From Haloarcula nitratireducens (lineage in GTDB: Archaea > Halobacteriota > Halobacteria > Halobacteriales > Haloarculaceae), in NCBI RefSeq assembly GCF_019599505.1, contig NZ_RKLT01000001.1:1116001-1180000 (forward strand): a stretch of DNA of 64,000 bases. Reading direction: 5' to 3'. The notes beneath the pieces were generated by a model. That model saw only the letters and a program-made list of their open reading frames with translations. It searched no databases and was not told the origin of the DNA. Positions 51,953-59,625 of this stretch are shown one piece after another (position 1 is the stretch's first letter; each line of letters starts with the position of its first letter). A program made the position numbers and the translations under genes.

Positions 51953-52022
51953 GCGAAATCACCGTGTGATCGAGCATGAGGTCGATAGTCACAGCCGGCG
52001 AAGCCGGAACGTCTATCGGAAC

Positions 52023-52286
52023 TCATACTGTCTCGTCCCGTCCCTCTGTCCCGCGCTCGTAGGCGCGGGTGACGCCCTCACCGGGCGCTTCGTGGTCTAC
52101 GTCGGCCATCGTCTCTTCGGCCTCTGTCTCGTCTTCGGCGTCGCGCTCGCCCCCGTCGGCGGCCACCGCGGGGCCGCGCTTGAAGGCCGCGCCGAAGGTC
52201 TCGTTCGTGTGCGGGTGCGTGTGGTCCACGTCGCCCATCGTTCCGTCGTCGTTCACTTCCGCTGTCGCTCGTTCTTCCTCAGTCAT
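52023..52286 (-). CDS. Small acidic protein inside the ilv-leu operon (87 aa)
   Basis: An 87-residue protein between ilvC and leuC, overlapping the ilvC end by 8 bases. It is strongly acidic and seems to contain two related halves: [24 protein letters not shown] and [23 protein letters not shown]. They share T-M-x-D-V-D-H, then a gap, then a-y/f-x-R-G. No domain is recognised. I recall a small unassigned gene at the same place in other haloarchaeal ilvBNC-leuCDB operons. Its position inside the biosynthetic operon suggests a role in folding, regulation or assembly of IPM isomerase or IlvC. Confidence 0.72.
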   Translation of the reverse strand: MTEEERATAEVNDDGTMGDVDHTHPHTNETFGAAFKRGPAVAADGGERDAEDETEAEETMADVDHEAPGEGVTRAYERGTEGRDETV

Positions 52287-53310
52287 CTGCTGGTGCTTCC
52301 TCTTTCTCTTGGTCGGCGTCCTCGCCCCACGCGAACAGCTCGCGCAGGCCGCCGCCGACCTCCTCGATCTGGTGGTTCTCCTCCGCCGCGCGATACTGCT
52401 TGTAGGCGGGCCGGTGGGCCTGGTTCTCGTTGATCCACTCGCGGGCGAACTCGCCGTTCTGGACCTCTTCGAGGATCTTCTCCATGCCCTCGCGGTCGAT
52501 GACCTCCTCACCGCGGGTGAGGCCGCCGTACTCGGCGGTGTCGGAGACGGAGTTCCACATGCCCATGTGGCCGCCCTCGTACATCAGGTCGACGATGAGC
52601 TTGAGCTCGTTCAGGCACTCGAAGTAGGCCATCTCCGGGGCGTACCCCGCGTCGACGAGCGTCTCGAAGCCGGCCTTGACCATCTCGGTGACGCCGCCAC
52701 AGAGCACCGCCTGCTCGCCGAAGAGGTCCGTCTCGACCTCTTCCTGGAACGTCGTCTCGATGACGCCGGCGCGGGTACAGCCGATGGCTTTCGAGTACGC
52801 CAGCGCCTCTTCCTTTGCGTTCCCGGTCGCGTCCTGGTAGATCGCGATGAGGCCGGGGGTACCCTCGCCGCGCTCGTAGGTCCGGCGCACGAGGTGACCG
52901 GGCGACTTCGGCGCGGACATCGTCACGTCGACGCCCTCCGGCGGCTCGATCTGCCCGTAGTGGATGTTGAACCCATGAGCGAACTGGAGCGTGTCGCCCT
53001 CGTCGAGTTCGTCCTCGATGGCCTCGTAGACGGCCGGCTGGACGGTGTCGGGGACGAGCATGACGACGCGGTCGGCCTCTCGGGCCGCCACGTCCGGCGT
53101 CTCGACGCGCAGGCCTGCCTCTTCGGCGGCAGAGCGCGAGGAGGAGTCCTCGCGGAGGCCGACGACGACGTCGACCCCGGAGTCGTGCAGGTTCAGCGAG
53201 TGGGCGTGGCCCTGCGAACCGTAGCCGAGTACGGCAACCGTCTCGTCGTCCAGTGTCGATACGTCCGCGTCGTCGTCGTAGTAAACCGTCGTGTTGAGTT
53301 CGTCAGTCAT
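52279..53310 (-). CDS. ilvC: Ketol-acid reductoisomerase
   Basis: A 343-residue class I enzyme that converts acetolactate or acetohydroxybutyrate to the dihydroxyacid using NADPH and magnesium. The N-terminal dinucleotide motif is [13 protein letters not shown] (29-41). The metal ligands are in [12 protein letters not shown] and [17 protein letters not shown]. It overlaps ilvN by 8 bases upstream and the small protein by 8 bases downstream. The C-terminal tail is acidic. The length is as expected for the short (class I) form. Confidence 0.97.
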   Translation of the reverse strand: MTDELNTTVYYDDDADVSTLDDETVAVLGYGSQGHAHSLNLHDSGVDVVVGLREDSSSRSAAEEAGLRVETPDVAAREADRVVMLVPDTVQPAVYEAIEDELDEGDTLQFAHGFNIHYGQIEPPEGVDVTMSAPKSPGHLVRRTYERGEGTPGLIAIYQDATGNAKEEALAYSKAIGCTRAGVIETTFQEEVETDLFGEQAVLCGGVTEMVKAGFETLVDAGYAPEMAYFECLNELKLIVDLMYEGGHMGMWNSVSDTAEYGGLTRGEEVIDREGMEKILEEVQNGEFAREWINENQAHRPAYKQYRAAEENHQIEEVGGGLRELFAWGEDADQEKEEAPADD

Positions 53311-53902
53311 CTTTATCGAGTGTGTTGGGACCGCGTTCGAGTGCGGCGGCCCCGGTTCGCACGATCTCCTGCACGTCGAACTGCCTGAAGGCCTCGACGG
53401 CGGCGTCGATCTTCTGCTTGCTGCCCGTTATCTCGACGGTCACCGAGTCGGTGGAGGCGTCGACGGCCTGTCCGTCGTACATCTCCGCGACGGCGTTCAC
53501 GTCGTCGGGTTTCTCCCCGCCGACCTTGACGAGCGCCAGTTCCCGCCGCACCGCTTCGGGTTCCAGCTCCGAGACGGAGACGACGGGCACGAGCTTCCGC
53601 AGCTGTTTTTTCGCCTGTTCGATCCCCGGTTCCGGCTCCTCGATGAGGATCGTCATCCGGGCCGTATCCTCCTCACTCGTCGGGCCGACGGTGAGGCTTT
53701 CGATGTTGAACTGTCGGCGGCTGAAGAGCCCGGACACTTCAGAGAGCACGCCCGGTTGGTGCTTGACGAGCGCCGACAGGACCGCCTGTCGCGGCTCGTG
53801 GGTCACTTCGGCCTCGGGGTCGATTCGGATTCCCTGCGTGTTGCGTCGACCCTCGGGGCGCATCCGTTCGTCCGGCGCGGGTCCTGGCATTCCTCCGGTC
53901 AT
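53303..53902 (-). CDS. ilvN: Acetolactate synthase regulatory subunit
   Basis: A 199-residue subunit. A variable N-terminal 37 residues are followed by an ACT domain (about 38-115, [25 protein letters not shown] and [14 protein letters not shown]). A C-terminal ALS small-subunit domain has [25 protein letters not shown]. It would make acetolactate synthase sensitive to valine and boost its activity. It starts 2 bases after the ilvB stop. A later start (M14) is possible. Confidence 0.95.
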   Translation of the reverse strand: MTGGMPGPAPDERMRPEGRRNTQGIRIDPEAEVTHEPRQAVLSALVKHQPGVLSEVSGLFSRRQFNIESLTVGPTSEEDTARMTILIEEPEPGIEQAKKQLRKLVPVVSVSELEPEAVRRELALVKVGGEKPDDVNAVAEMYDGQAVDASTDSVTVEITGSKQKIDAAVEAFRQFDVQEIVRTGAAALERGPNTLDKDD

Positions 53903-53904
53903 CG

Positions 53905-55668
53905 TTAGAGCATCTCCAGATGGTCTTCTTCCAGTGCGAACAGGCCGTTGTCACCGCCGCTCGGGACCATCGGGAAGACGTTCTCCCCTGGGTCGATGTG
54001 CGCGTCGATGACGCTCGGCCCGTCGTAGTCGCGGGCCGCCTGAATCGTCTCCTCGACGTCTTCCTCGGCTTCCAGTCGGAAGCCGCGAGCGCCGAATGCC
54101 TCCGCGAGCTTGTCGAAGGCCGGGATCCACGGGTACTCGGAGGCCATCCGACGGCCCTCGTAGAAGCCGTCCTGCCACTGGCGGACCATCCCGACCGCCT
54201 CGTTGTTGAGGATGACGTACGTGATGTCCAGATTCTCTCGAACCGCGACCGAGAGGCCCTGGACAGTCATCAGGAACGAGCCGTCGCCGTCGAAGCAGAC
54301 GACCTCCTGGTCGGGGGCGGCCAGTTTCGCGCCGATGGCCGCGGGGACGCCGTAGCCCATCGTCCCGAGACCGTGGGAAGACACCCACGTCCGGGCCTCG
54401 GTGTACTCCCAGAACTGCGAGGCCCACATCTGGTGTTGGCCGACGCCCGTACAGACGATGGTGTCGTCGGGCGTCAGGTCCGAGAACGTCTCGACGACGT
54501 ACTGCGGCTTCAGCGGCTCGTCGTCGGGCGTCTCGTACTCCATCGGGTACTCGTCCTTCCAGTCCTGACACTGCTCGCGCCACTCTTCGGCCTCGGGTGC
54601 CCGAGGCATCGCGTCGAACAGCTGGCGCAGGACCTTGCGCGCGTCGCCGATGAGCGGGTAGTCCGCGTAGATGTTCTTGCTGATCTCCGCGGGGTCGATG
54701 TCGACGTGGATGACGTCGGCGTCCGGCGCGAACGAGTCGACGCCGCCGGTCAGGCGGTCGTCGAAGCGCGTGCCGATGGCCAGCAGGCAGTCCGTGTTCG
54801 TGACCGCCAGGTTGGCGTAGCCGGTGCCGTGCATCCCGGCCCACTCCAGGGAGAGTTCGTGGTCCTCGGGGAAGCTCCCGATGCCGGGCATCGTCGTGAC
54901 GACCGGGACCTCGTACTCCGTGGCGAACTCCCGCAGCGCCGCGGAGGCGTTGGCCTTGATGACGCCGCCGCCGGCCAGGATGACCGGGCGGTCGGCGGCC
55001 GCGAACGCGTCGGCGGCCTCCTGCACGTCCTCGTCGTCGGCCTCCTCTTGGACCTCGTAGGTGTCGGGCGTCGCGGGAGCTTTCGGTTCGATGTCGGTCT
55101 CGCCCTGCGTGACGTCCTTCGGGAGGTCGACGAGCGTCGGTCCCTGCCGGCCCTCGTCGGCCAGCGCGAACGCCTCGCTGACGTTGTCGCCGACGGTGTC
55201 GGGGCTGCTGGCGAAGTAGCTCTCTTTCGTGACCGGCTGGGTGATGCCGACGGTGTCGGTCTCCTGGAACGCGTCGTTGCCGACGAAGTCCGTCGGGACC
55301 TGCCCGGTCAGCGCGATGACCGGGTCCGAGTCCATGTTCGCGTCGGCGATGCCGGTCACGAGGTTGGTCGCGCCGGGTCCGGACGTGGCGAAACAGACGC
55401 CGGGGTCGCCCGTGACGATGCCGTACGCGTCGGCGGCGTGTGAGGCCCCCTGCTCGTGGGCCATCGTCACGTGGTCGATGTCGGAGTCGTACAGCGCGTC
55501 GTAGACGGGCATGATGGCCCCGCCCTGCACGCCGAAGACGTACTCCGTGCCGGCGTTCTCGAGCGCCCGGACGACCGACTGCGCGCCGGTCGTGACCGGG
55601 GCCGCGTCCTCGCTTTCCTCGTCCTGTTCGTCCGCTTCCTCTTTGGGAACGGACGCGCGTTCGCTCAT
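53905..55668 (-). CDS. ilvB: Acetolactate synthase catalytic subunit
   Basis: A 587-residue ThDP/FAD enzyme that condenses pyruvate with pyruvate or 2-oxobutyrate. The catalytic Glu is E72 in HEQGASHAADAYG, and the ThDP motif is FDGDGSFLMTVQGLSVAVRE ending ILNNEAVGM. FAD contacts are in FDDRLTGGVDSFAP. The N-terminal 28 residues are acidic and variable. The ATG lies inside ATGA shared with the stop of a 19-codon upstream ORF, so ilvB translation may depend on it. The 342 bases upstream hold leader ORFs, a hairpin and a TATA box, listed separately. Confidence 0.97.
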   Translation of the reverse strand: MSERASVPKEEADEQDEESEDAAPVTTGAQSVVRALENAGTEYVFGVQGGAIMPVYDALYDSDIDHVTMAHEQGASHAADAYGIVTGDPGVCFATSGPGATNLVTGIADANMDSDPVIALTGQVPTDFVGNDAFQETDTVGITQPVTKESYFASSPDTVGDNVSEAFALADEGRQGPTLVDLPKDVTQGETDIEPKAPATPDTYEVQEEADDEDVQEAADAFAAADRPVILAGGGVIKANASAALREFATEYEVPVVTTMPGIGSFPEDHELSLEWAGMHGTGYANLAVTNTDCLLAIGTRFDDRLTGGVDSFAPDADVIHVDIDPAEISKNIYADYPLIGDARKVLRQLFDAMPRAPEAEEWREQCQDWKDEYPMEYETPDDEPLKPQYVVETFSDLTPDDTIVCTGVGQHQMWASQFWEYTEARTWVSSHGLGTMGYGVPAAIGAKLAAPDQEVVCFDGDGSFLMTVQGLSVAVRENLDITYVILNNEAVGMVRQWQDGFYEGRRMASEYPWIPAFDKLAEAFGARGFRLEAEEDVEETIQAARDYDGPSVIDAHIDPGENVFPMVPSGGDNGLFALEEDHLEML

Positions 55669-55724
55669 GCTGTCCCTCCGTCCGCTGTCGGTCGATACCG
55701 CGGTGCTGTGTGTGCTGTGTGCAT
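55665..55724 (-). CDS. Upstream ORF overlapping the ilvB start (19 codons)
   Basis: The frame MHTAHTAPRYRPTADGGTA ends with a TGA that overlaps the ilvB ATG. The first codons come from a direct repeat of cacacagca. The peptide lacks Leu, Ile and Val, so it is not a classical branched-chain attenuator peptide. Its value is the overlap: ribosomes ending here could restart on ilvB. Confidence 0.5.
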   Translation of the reverse strand: MHTAHTAPRYRPTADGGTA

Positions 55725-55784
55725 AGCTGGCGTCTCTGCTGTGTGGTAGATAGTCGGTACGGCCGGCGACGAAAGTGGGGTGTG

Positions 55785-55802
55785 AGGGGCTAGAAGGCCC
55801 CT
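55785..55802 (-). terminator. Hairpin covering the leader-ORF stop codon (candidate attenuator)
   Basis: On the minus strand AGGGGC-CTTCTA-GCCCCT forms a perfect 6-base stem with a 6-base loop. It contains the last two codons and the TAG stop of the 30-codon leader ORF, 117 bases before ilvB. No long T-run follows, so it could equally act on translation. It is listed as terminator only as the closest type. Confidence 0.4.
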
Positions 55803-55882
55803 ACAATACGCCCGCCGCGAAGAAGGTGCGCGCCGCTGGTGGTCGCGGTCGAGCGGACCCGACTCCCAGCGCGCGCTGTCAT
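55790..55882 (-). CDS. Leaderless leader ORF of the ilvB transcript (30 codons)
   Basis: The ATG at 55882 stands 27 bases after a TATA box (55906-55917), so it is at or next to the transcript start. The frame begins MTARAGSRVR and ends HLLRGGRIVGAF. The end is rich in branched-chain codons (Leu-Leu, then Ile-Val) in positions just before the hairpin that covers the stop. Ribosome position there could report Leu, Ile or Val supply. The peptide is basic, unlike normal halophile proteins, which suits a regulatory rather than a functional product. Confidence 0.5.
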   Translation of the reverse strand: MTARAGSRVRSTATTSGAHLLRGGRIVGAF

Positions 55883-55905
55883 CACGTCGAATCTCTGTCC
55901 GCGAT

Positions 55906-55917
55906 GAGTAATAAACG
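55906..55917 (-). promoter_or_regulatory. TATA box for the ilvB operon
   Basis: On the minus strand this reads CGTTTATTACTC. It is the only AT-rich box in the 342-base ilvB upstream gap and lies 238 bases before ilvB but 27-30 bases before the leader-ORF ATG. Confidence 0.6.
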
Positions 55918-56010
55918 TTCTGTGAGAGCCGCTGGCGCACGGCACCGCCGCTACGTCGCGACGCTGTGCACCGCTGTCGTCTCGTCGCGGCCGAAGGCGA
56001 GGTCATGGGC

Positions 56011-57252
56011 CTACGCCCGGACCTCCTCAGACTCCTCGTCGACGCCGACCTCCGCGGCGAACCGCTCCAGTTCGCTCATGGTGACCTGCTGTTTCTCCGC
56101 GCCGTAATCCTTGACGCGGCGGGTCACTTCACGGACCTCGGCCTCGGTCGGGTCGTAGCCCGCGTCGACCAGTCGCTCGCGCACCGAGTGCGCGCCGGTG
56201 TGTTTGCCGAGCACCAGTTCGCGTTCGGCACCGACCATCTCGGGCGTCATGACGCCCGGTTCGAAGGTGTCGGCGTTCTGGATGACGCCGGCGGCGTGGA
56301 TGCCGCTCTCGTGGGAGAAGGCGTTGCGCCCGACGACCGGCTTGTTGGCCGGGACCGGGATGTCCGACTTCTCCTCGACGACGCGCGACAGCTCCGTGAT
56401 GCGCGTCGTGTCGATGCCCGTCTCGACGTCGTACAGCGACTCCAGCGCCATGACGACTTCCTCGTAGGCCGCGTTACCGGCCCGCTCCCCGATGCCGTTG
56501 ACCGAGACCTGCGCCTGACTCGCGCCCGCCTCGAACCCGGAGATGGCGTTGGCCGAAGCCAGCCCGAAGTCGTCGTGGGTGTGGACGTCGATGCGCGCGT
56601 CGGTGTGGCCGTCGACGATCTCGATGAGGTCGTAGAACCGCCGCGGCGTCGCGACCCCACAGGTGTCGGGGATGTTGATCCAGTCCGCGCCCGCCTCGGA
56701 CGTCGCCTCGATGACCTCGAGGAGGAACTCCTCGTCGGTCCGGGTGGCGTCCATCGGCGAGAACATGCACTCGACGCCCGCCTCGGCGATGCGCTCGACG
56801 GACTCGACCGCCGAGTTCAGCGCCTCCTCTCGGGTCGCGTGCATGGAATCCTGCAACTGTACGTCCGACGTCGAGACGAAGGTGTGGACCATGTCCACAC
56901 CCGAATCCAAGGCCGCCTCGATGTCTTTCTCGACCACGCGCGCCAGTCCGCACGTCGTCACGCTCGTGGACTCGGCGATGTCCCGAACTGCCTCGAACTC
57001 CGCGTCGGAGTTGACGGGGAACCCGGCCTCGATGACGTGGGTACCCATCTCGTCGAGTACAGCGGCTATCTCGCGCTTGTCCTCGTAGTTGAACGACGTG
57101 CGTGGCGACTGTTCGCCGTCGCGCAGCGTGGTGTCGAAAATCCGTGCGTCTGTTATCTCAGACGTGGAATCCAGTGTGCCCTGGAAGAACTCGATCCGCC
57201 GGAGATCCCGACGTGCCCTCGTTGTTGGACATAAGCACCTATATCTGGACAC
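56011..57252 (-). CDS. leuA: 2-isopropylmalate synthase (LeuA family), start uncertain
   Basis: An HMGL-like TIM-barrel acyltransferase condensing an acyl-CoA with an oxoacid. Motifs: FDTTLRDGEQSPRTSF, THVIEAGFP, CGVATPRRFYDLIE, HTHDDFGLASANAISG and NGIGERAGNAAYEEV. The length is about 413 residues and the C-terminal LeuA dimer regulatory domain is missing, so a citramalate or homocitrate-type enzyme is not excluded; the ilv/leu neighbours favour leucine. The conserved start region RIEFFQGTLDST has no ATG upstream in frame. GTG 57252 is the only near-cognate start, but it lies upstream of the transcript start predicted from TATA at 57257-57267. See the leader ORF entry. Confidence 0.88.
   Translation of the reverse strand: MSRYRCLCPTTRARRDLRRIEFFQGTLDSTSEITDARIFDTTLRDGEQSPRTSFNYEDKREIAAVLDEMGTHVIEAGFPVNSDAEFEAVRDIAESTSVTTCGLARVVEKDIEAALDSGVDMVHTFVSTSDVQLQDSMHATREEALNSAVESVERIAEAGVECMFSPMDATRTDEEFLLEVIEATSEAGADWINIPDTCGVATPRRFYDLIEIVDGHTDARIDVHTHDDFGLASANAISGFEAGASQAQVSVNGIGERAGNAAYEEVVMALESLYDVETGIDTTRITELSRVVEEKSDIPVPANKPVVGRNAFSHESGIHAAGVIQNADTFEPGVMTPEMVGAERELVLGKHTGAHSVRERLVDAGYDPTEAEVREVTRRVKDYGAEKQQVTMSELERFAAEVGVDEESEEVRA
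57158..57232 (-). CDS. 24-codon ORF in a different frame over the leuA start
   Basis: ATG 57232 stands 30 bases after a strong TATA box, where a leaderless mRNA would begin. The frame starts MSNNEGTSGSPADR, which is what a halophile N-terminus looks like. It runs out of frame over the leuA start and stops at 57158. One base less near the GCGGATCG sequence (about 57194-57201) would fuse it to the leuA frame at IEFFQGTL. So either leuA has a frameshift (real or from sequencing) or this is a leader peptide. Confidence 0.5.
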   Translation of the reverse strand: MSNNEGTSGSPADRVLPGHTGFHV

Positions 57253-57256
57253 TTCC

Positions 57257-57267
57257 GGTATAAATAG
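57257..57267 (-). promoter_or_regulatory. TATA box for leuA
   Basis: On the minus strand it reads CTATTTATACC. Its centre is 30 bases before ATG 57232, and transcription should start near 57236. Confidence 0.7.
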
Positions 57268-57332
57268 TTGTCCATCGGGCCGGTTCCGGACAGGTGTGCA
57301 GTCGTCGATGGACGCCGCGTCAGACGAGAGCC

Positions 57333-57342
57333 GAATATTTTT
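57333..57342 (+). promoter_or_regulatory. TATA box for the DUF5779-like gene
   Basis: The sequence gaatattttt is centred about 30 bases before the ATG at 57368. Confidence 0.6.
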
Positions 57343-57367
57343 GCCGGTGCCCCGCATCCGCGCCGGT

Positions 57368-57664
57368 ATGAGCGACTTCGAGGGGTTGGACCTCCAGGCG
57401 GTCGAAGACCAGATGGCCGACGGCGAGACGGGCGGGAGCGACCGCGTCGTCCTCGGCGTCCTCGACGGGACGACCGACGAGGACGAGTGGCTGGAGATCG
57501 TCGAGAGCGGCGGCGCGCTCGTCCTGAACGTCGACGGCGACCTGAACGAACTCGCCGCGGGCTTCGCCCGCCCGGTCAAGGAGGCCGGCGGCGAACTGAT
57601 GCACTTCCGCGGCTTCCTCGTCGTGACGCCGCCCGGCGTCAGCATCGACACCGACCGCCTCTGA
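57368..57664 (+). CDS. DUF5779-like haloarchaeal protein
   Basis: A 98-residue acidic protein starting MSDFEGLDLQAVEDQM. It has DRVVLGVLDGTTDEDEWLE, then GGALVLNVDGDLNELAAGFAR and a strand MHFRGFLVVTPPGVSID. It resembles the haloarchaeal DUF5779 family as I recall it; function unknown. The TATA box fixes the start. It is divergent from leuA and convergent with the VOC gene. Confidence 0.75.
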   Translation: MSDFEGLDLQAVEDQMADGETGGSDRVVLGVLDGTTDEDEWLEIVESGGALVLNVDGDLNELAAGFARPVKEAGGELMHFRGFLVVTPPGVSIDTDRL

Positions 57665-57676
57665 GCGGCGCTACAC

Positions 57677-58369
57677 TCAGTTCTCCTCGCTAACGAGCGT
57701 CAGATAGTGGCCGTCCGGGTCCCGGATGCGGACGCCCTCCTCGACGGACGTGACGGCGATCGCCTCGTCCGCGACGGTTCGGGCGATCGACTTCGGATCG
57801 TCGGCGACGACGCCGAAGTCCACGTGGACGCCCCCGCGCGCGTCGGCGATGCCCAGTCGAGGGCTCCACAGTTCGAGGTCGAGGTCGCCCGTCGTCAGCC
57901 GAACCCGCCCCTGCTCGCGGCCGTCGTCGACCGTCTCGAACCCCAGTTCCCGATAGAACTCGACGGCGGCGTCCAGTTGCTCGACTTCGAGGACGAGTTC
58001 GAACATGCCGGTGACGCCGCTGCCCTCGTCGGCCCGCTCGCCCAACTCGACGCAGTTGCCCTCCGGGTCGTAGAAGTACAGCGAGCGCGCGTCCCCGAAC
58101 GTCTCCTCGACCAAGTCGAAGCGCTCCTCCAACTGGTCCCACCAGTGGTCGTACTCCGACTCGGGGATCGTCAGCGCGTAGTGAGTGTGTAAGCCGCCGC
58201 GGGGCACCGGTCCCGGCGCGCGCAGACGGAGCTCGGTGTCGCCAACCATCAGTACCGCCTCCTGTTCGGTCTCCTCGGCGACGTCGAGTTCGAGGAACGC
58301 GTCGTAGAAGGCCGTCATCCGGTCGGTGTCTTTCACCTCCAACGTGAGCCACTCCGGGTGTGAGAGCAT
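57677..58369 (-). CDS. Glyoxalase/VOC superfamily protein, two domains
   Basis: A 230-residue protein with two vicinal-oxygen-chelate domains (about 5-113 and 118-228). Candidate metal ligands are H in GLHTHYALTIP, E in NCVELG, H in GGVHVDFGV and the C-terminal DPDGHYLTL. The arrangement resembles ring-cleavage dioxygenases and lactoylglutathione lyases. No pathway context helps. The second domain's DPEG and DPDG turns are typical of VOC repeats. Confidence 0.87.
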   Translation of the reverse strand: MLSHPEWLTLEVKDTDRMTAFYDAFLELDVAEETEQEAVLMVGDTELRLRAPGPVPRGGLHTHYALTIPESEYDHWWDQLEERFDLVEETFGDARSLYFYDPEGNCVELGERADEGSGVTGMFELVLEVEQLDAAVEFYRELGFETVDDGREQGRVRLTTGDLDLELWSPRLGIADARGGVHVDFGVVADDPKSIARTVADEAIAVTSVEEGVRIRDPDGHYLTLVSEEN

Positions 58370-58471
58370 ACGCGGACGTTCGAAGGCGACGGTGAAAACT
58401 CTCCGTCTCCAGACGGCGCGGAAAAGGGCGACGGCGAGTCGCCCGCGAACGTCGGCGACCGGGCCGGACTG

Positions 58472-58657
58472 CTACGGGCTGGTGCGGAACTCGCCGTGTT
58501 TCATCCCGAAGAAGAACGCGACGACCGAGAAGGCGATCATCGAGGGCAGGACCATCATGAAGACCGTCGAGGGGGTCATCACGCTCGTGAGCGCGACCGC
58601 CGCGACGGCGACGATGCCGACGAGCGGGGCCACCGAGCGCGCGAAGTCGAATTCCAT
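58472..58657 (-). CDS. Small two-helix membrane protein (61 aa)
   Basis: A 61-residue protein: MEFDFARSVAPLVGIVAVAA, first helix to about residue 25, then SVMTPSTVFMMVLPSMIAFSVVAFFFG as the second, ending MKHGEFRTSP. Unrecognised. It stands alone with a gap on both sides; the 226-base gap to its right (58658-58883) contains only the next gene's TATA box. Confidence 0.68.
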   Translation of the reverse strand: MEFDFARSVAPLVGIVAVAAVALTSVMTPSTVFMMVLPSMIAFSVVAFFFGMKHGEFRTSP

Positions 58658-58850
58658 GTTCGCCGTTGCGGTCGAGCGAACAAAACTGTTGAGAAAGCGG
58701 ACCTATCTCGGGGCAAAATCGGTGCGTAGTAGCGGGAAATCGAAATCGACTGCGTACCACGTAGACCCGCTGTATTCGGCACGCCGTTTCTGTCGGATTC
58801 TGAAGGGGGTCAACGGAGTCGTACAACGGTATCTCTCGGCCGGGGTTCGA

Positions 58851-58860
58851 GCATTTATCC
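58851..58860 (+). promoter_or_regulatory. TATA box for the MBL-like gene
   Basis: The sequence gcatttatcc is centred 28 bases before ATG 58884, indicating a leaderless transcript and supporting that start. Confidence 0.6.
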
Positions 58861-58883
58861 ACGCGCGCACCCTACGGCCACCC

Positions 58884-59564
58884 ATGCCCATGAAAGGCTC
58901 CGGCGCGGCGACGAGTTGGGAGGAGACGAACCGCTGGGACCGGGGGGCGAGCTGGCTCGCCTACCCCCACGAGAAGATGCGGCGGGCGAGTCACGTCCTC
59001 GACACCGAGGCGGGCGCTATCGTCGTCGACCCCGTCGACGCCGACGGCATCGACGACCTCTTCGCGGAGTTCGGCGAGGTGGCCGGCGTCGTCGTCCTGC
59101 TGGACCGGCACAAGCGCGACAGCGCCGCCGTCGCGAACCGCCACAACGCGCCGGTGTACGTCCCCGAGTGGATGTCGGGCGTCGAGAGCGACCTCGACGC
59201 GCCGGTCGAACGCGTCGGGCGACAGATTCCGGGGACGGACTACGGCGTCCACAAGCTCGTCAACAACCCCGCCTGGCAGGAGGCGATGCTGTACGGCGAC
59301 GCGGACGACACGCTGGTCGTGCCGGAGGCCGTCGGGACGGCGGACTTCTTCCTCGCGGGCGACGAGCGCCTCGGCGTCCACCCGATGCTCCGGTTGACGC
59401 CGCCGACGAAGTTGGGGCGGTTGGACCCCGAGCGCCTCCTCGTGGGCCACGGCCACGGCATCATGGAGGACGCGGCGGAAGCACTGGCCTACGCGCTGCG
59501 CGGATCTCGCAGTCGGGCCCCGAGCCTGTACGCCGAGACCGTCCGGTCGTTCGTCTTCGGCTGA
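58884..59564 (+). CDS. Metallo-beta-lactamase-fold-like protein
   Basis: A 226-residue protein with the fold pattern of metallo-beta-lactamases but an altered metal site. Where HxHxDH is normal it has DRHKRDSAAVAN, and near the end LLVGHGHGIME supplies a His-rich turn. AIVVDPVDADGI early on is the usual strand-Asp-Pro. The weakened motif suggests a changed or lost metal site. The function is unknown. The start M58884 is preferred; M58890 is possible. Confidence 0.65.
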   Translation: MPMKGSGAATSWEETNRWDRGASWLAYPHEKMRRASHVLDTEAGAIVVDPVDADGIDDLFAEFGEVAGVVVLLDRHKRDSAAVANRHNAPVYVPEWMSGVESDLDAPVERVGRQIPGTDYGVHKLVNNPAWQEAMLYGDADDTLVVPEAVGTADFFLAGDERLGVHPMLRLTPPTKLGRLDPERLLVGHGHGIMEDAAEALAYALRGSRSRAPSLYAETVRSFVFG

Positions 59565-59625
59565 GAGGGGGGAGACGACCGACGACGGCCGACGGGGTTA
59601 TACGCTCGCCGCGCCAAATTCTACC

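Noticed and set aside
58326..58883. N-terminal extension of the MBL-like gene back to 58326
   Set aside because: It runs antisense through the two-helix membrane protein gene, and a TATA box 28 bases before ATG 58884 places the real start there.
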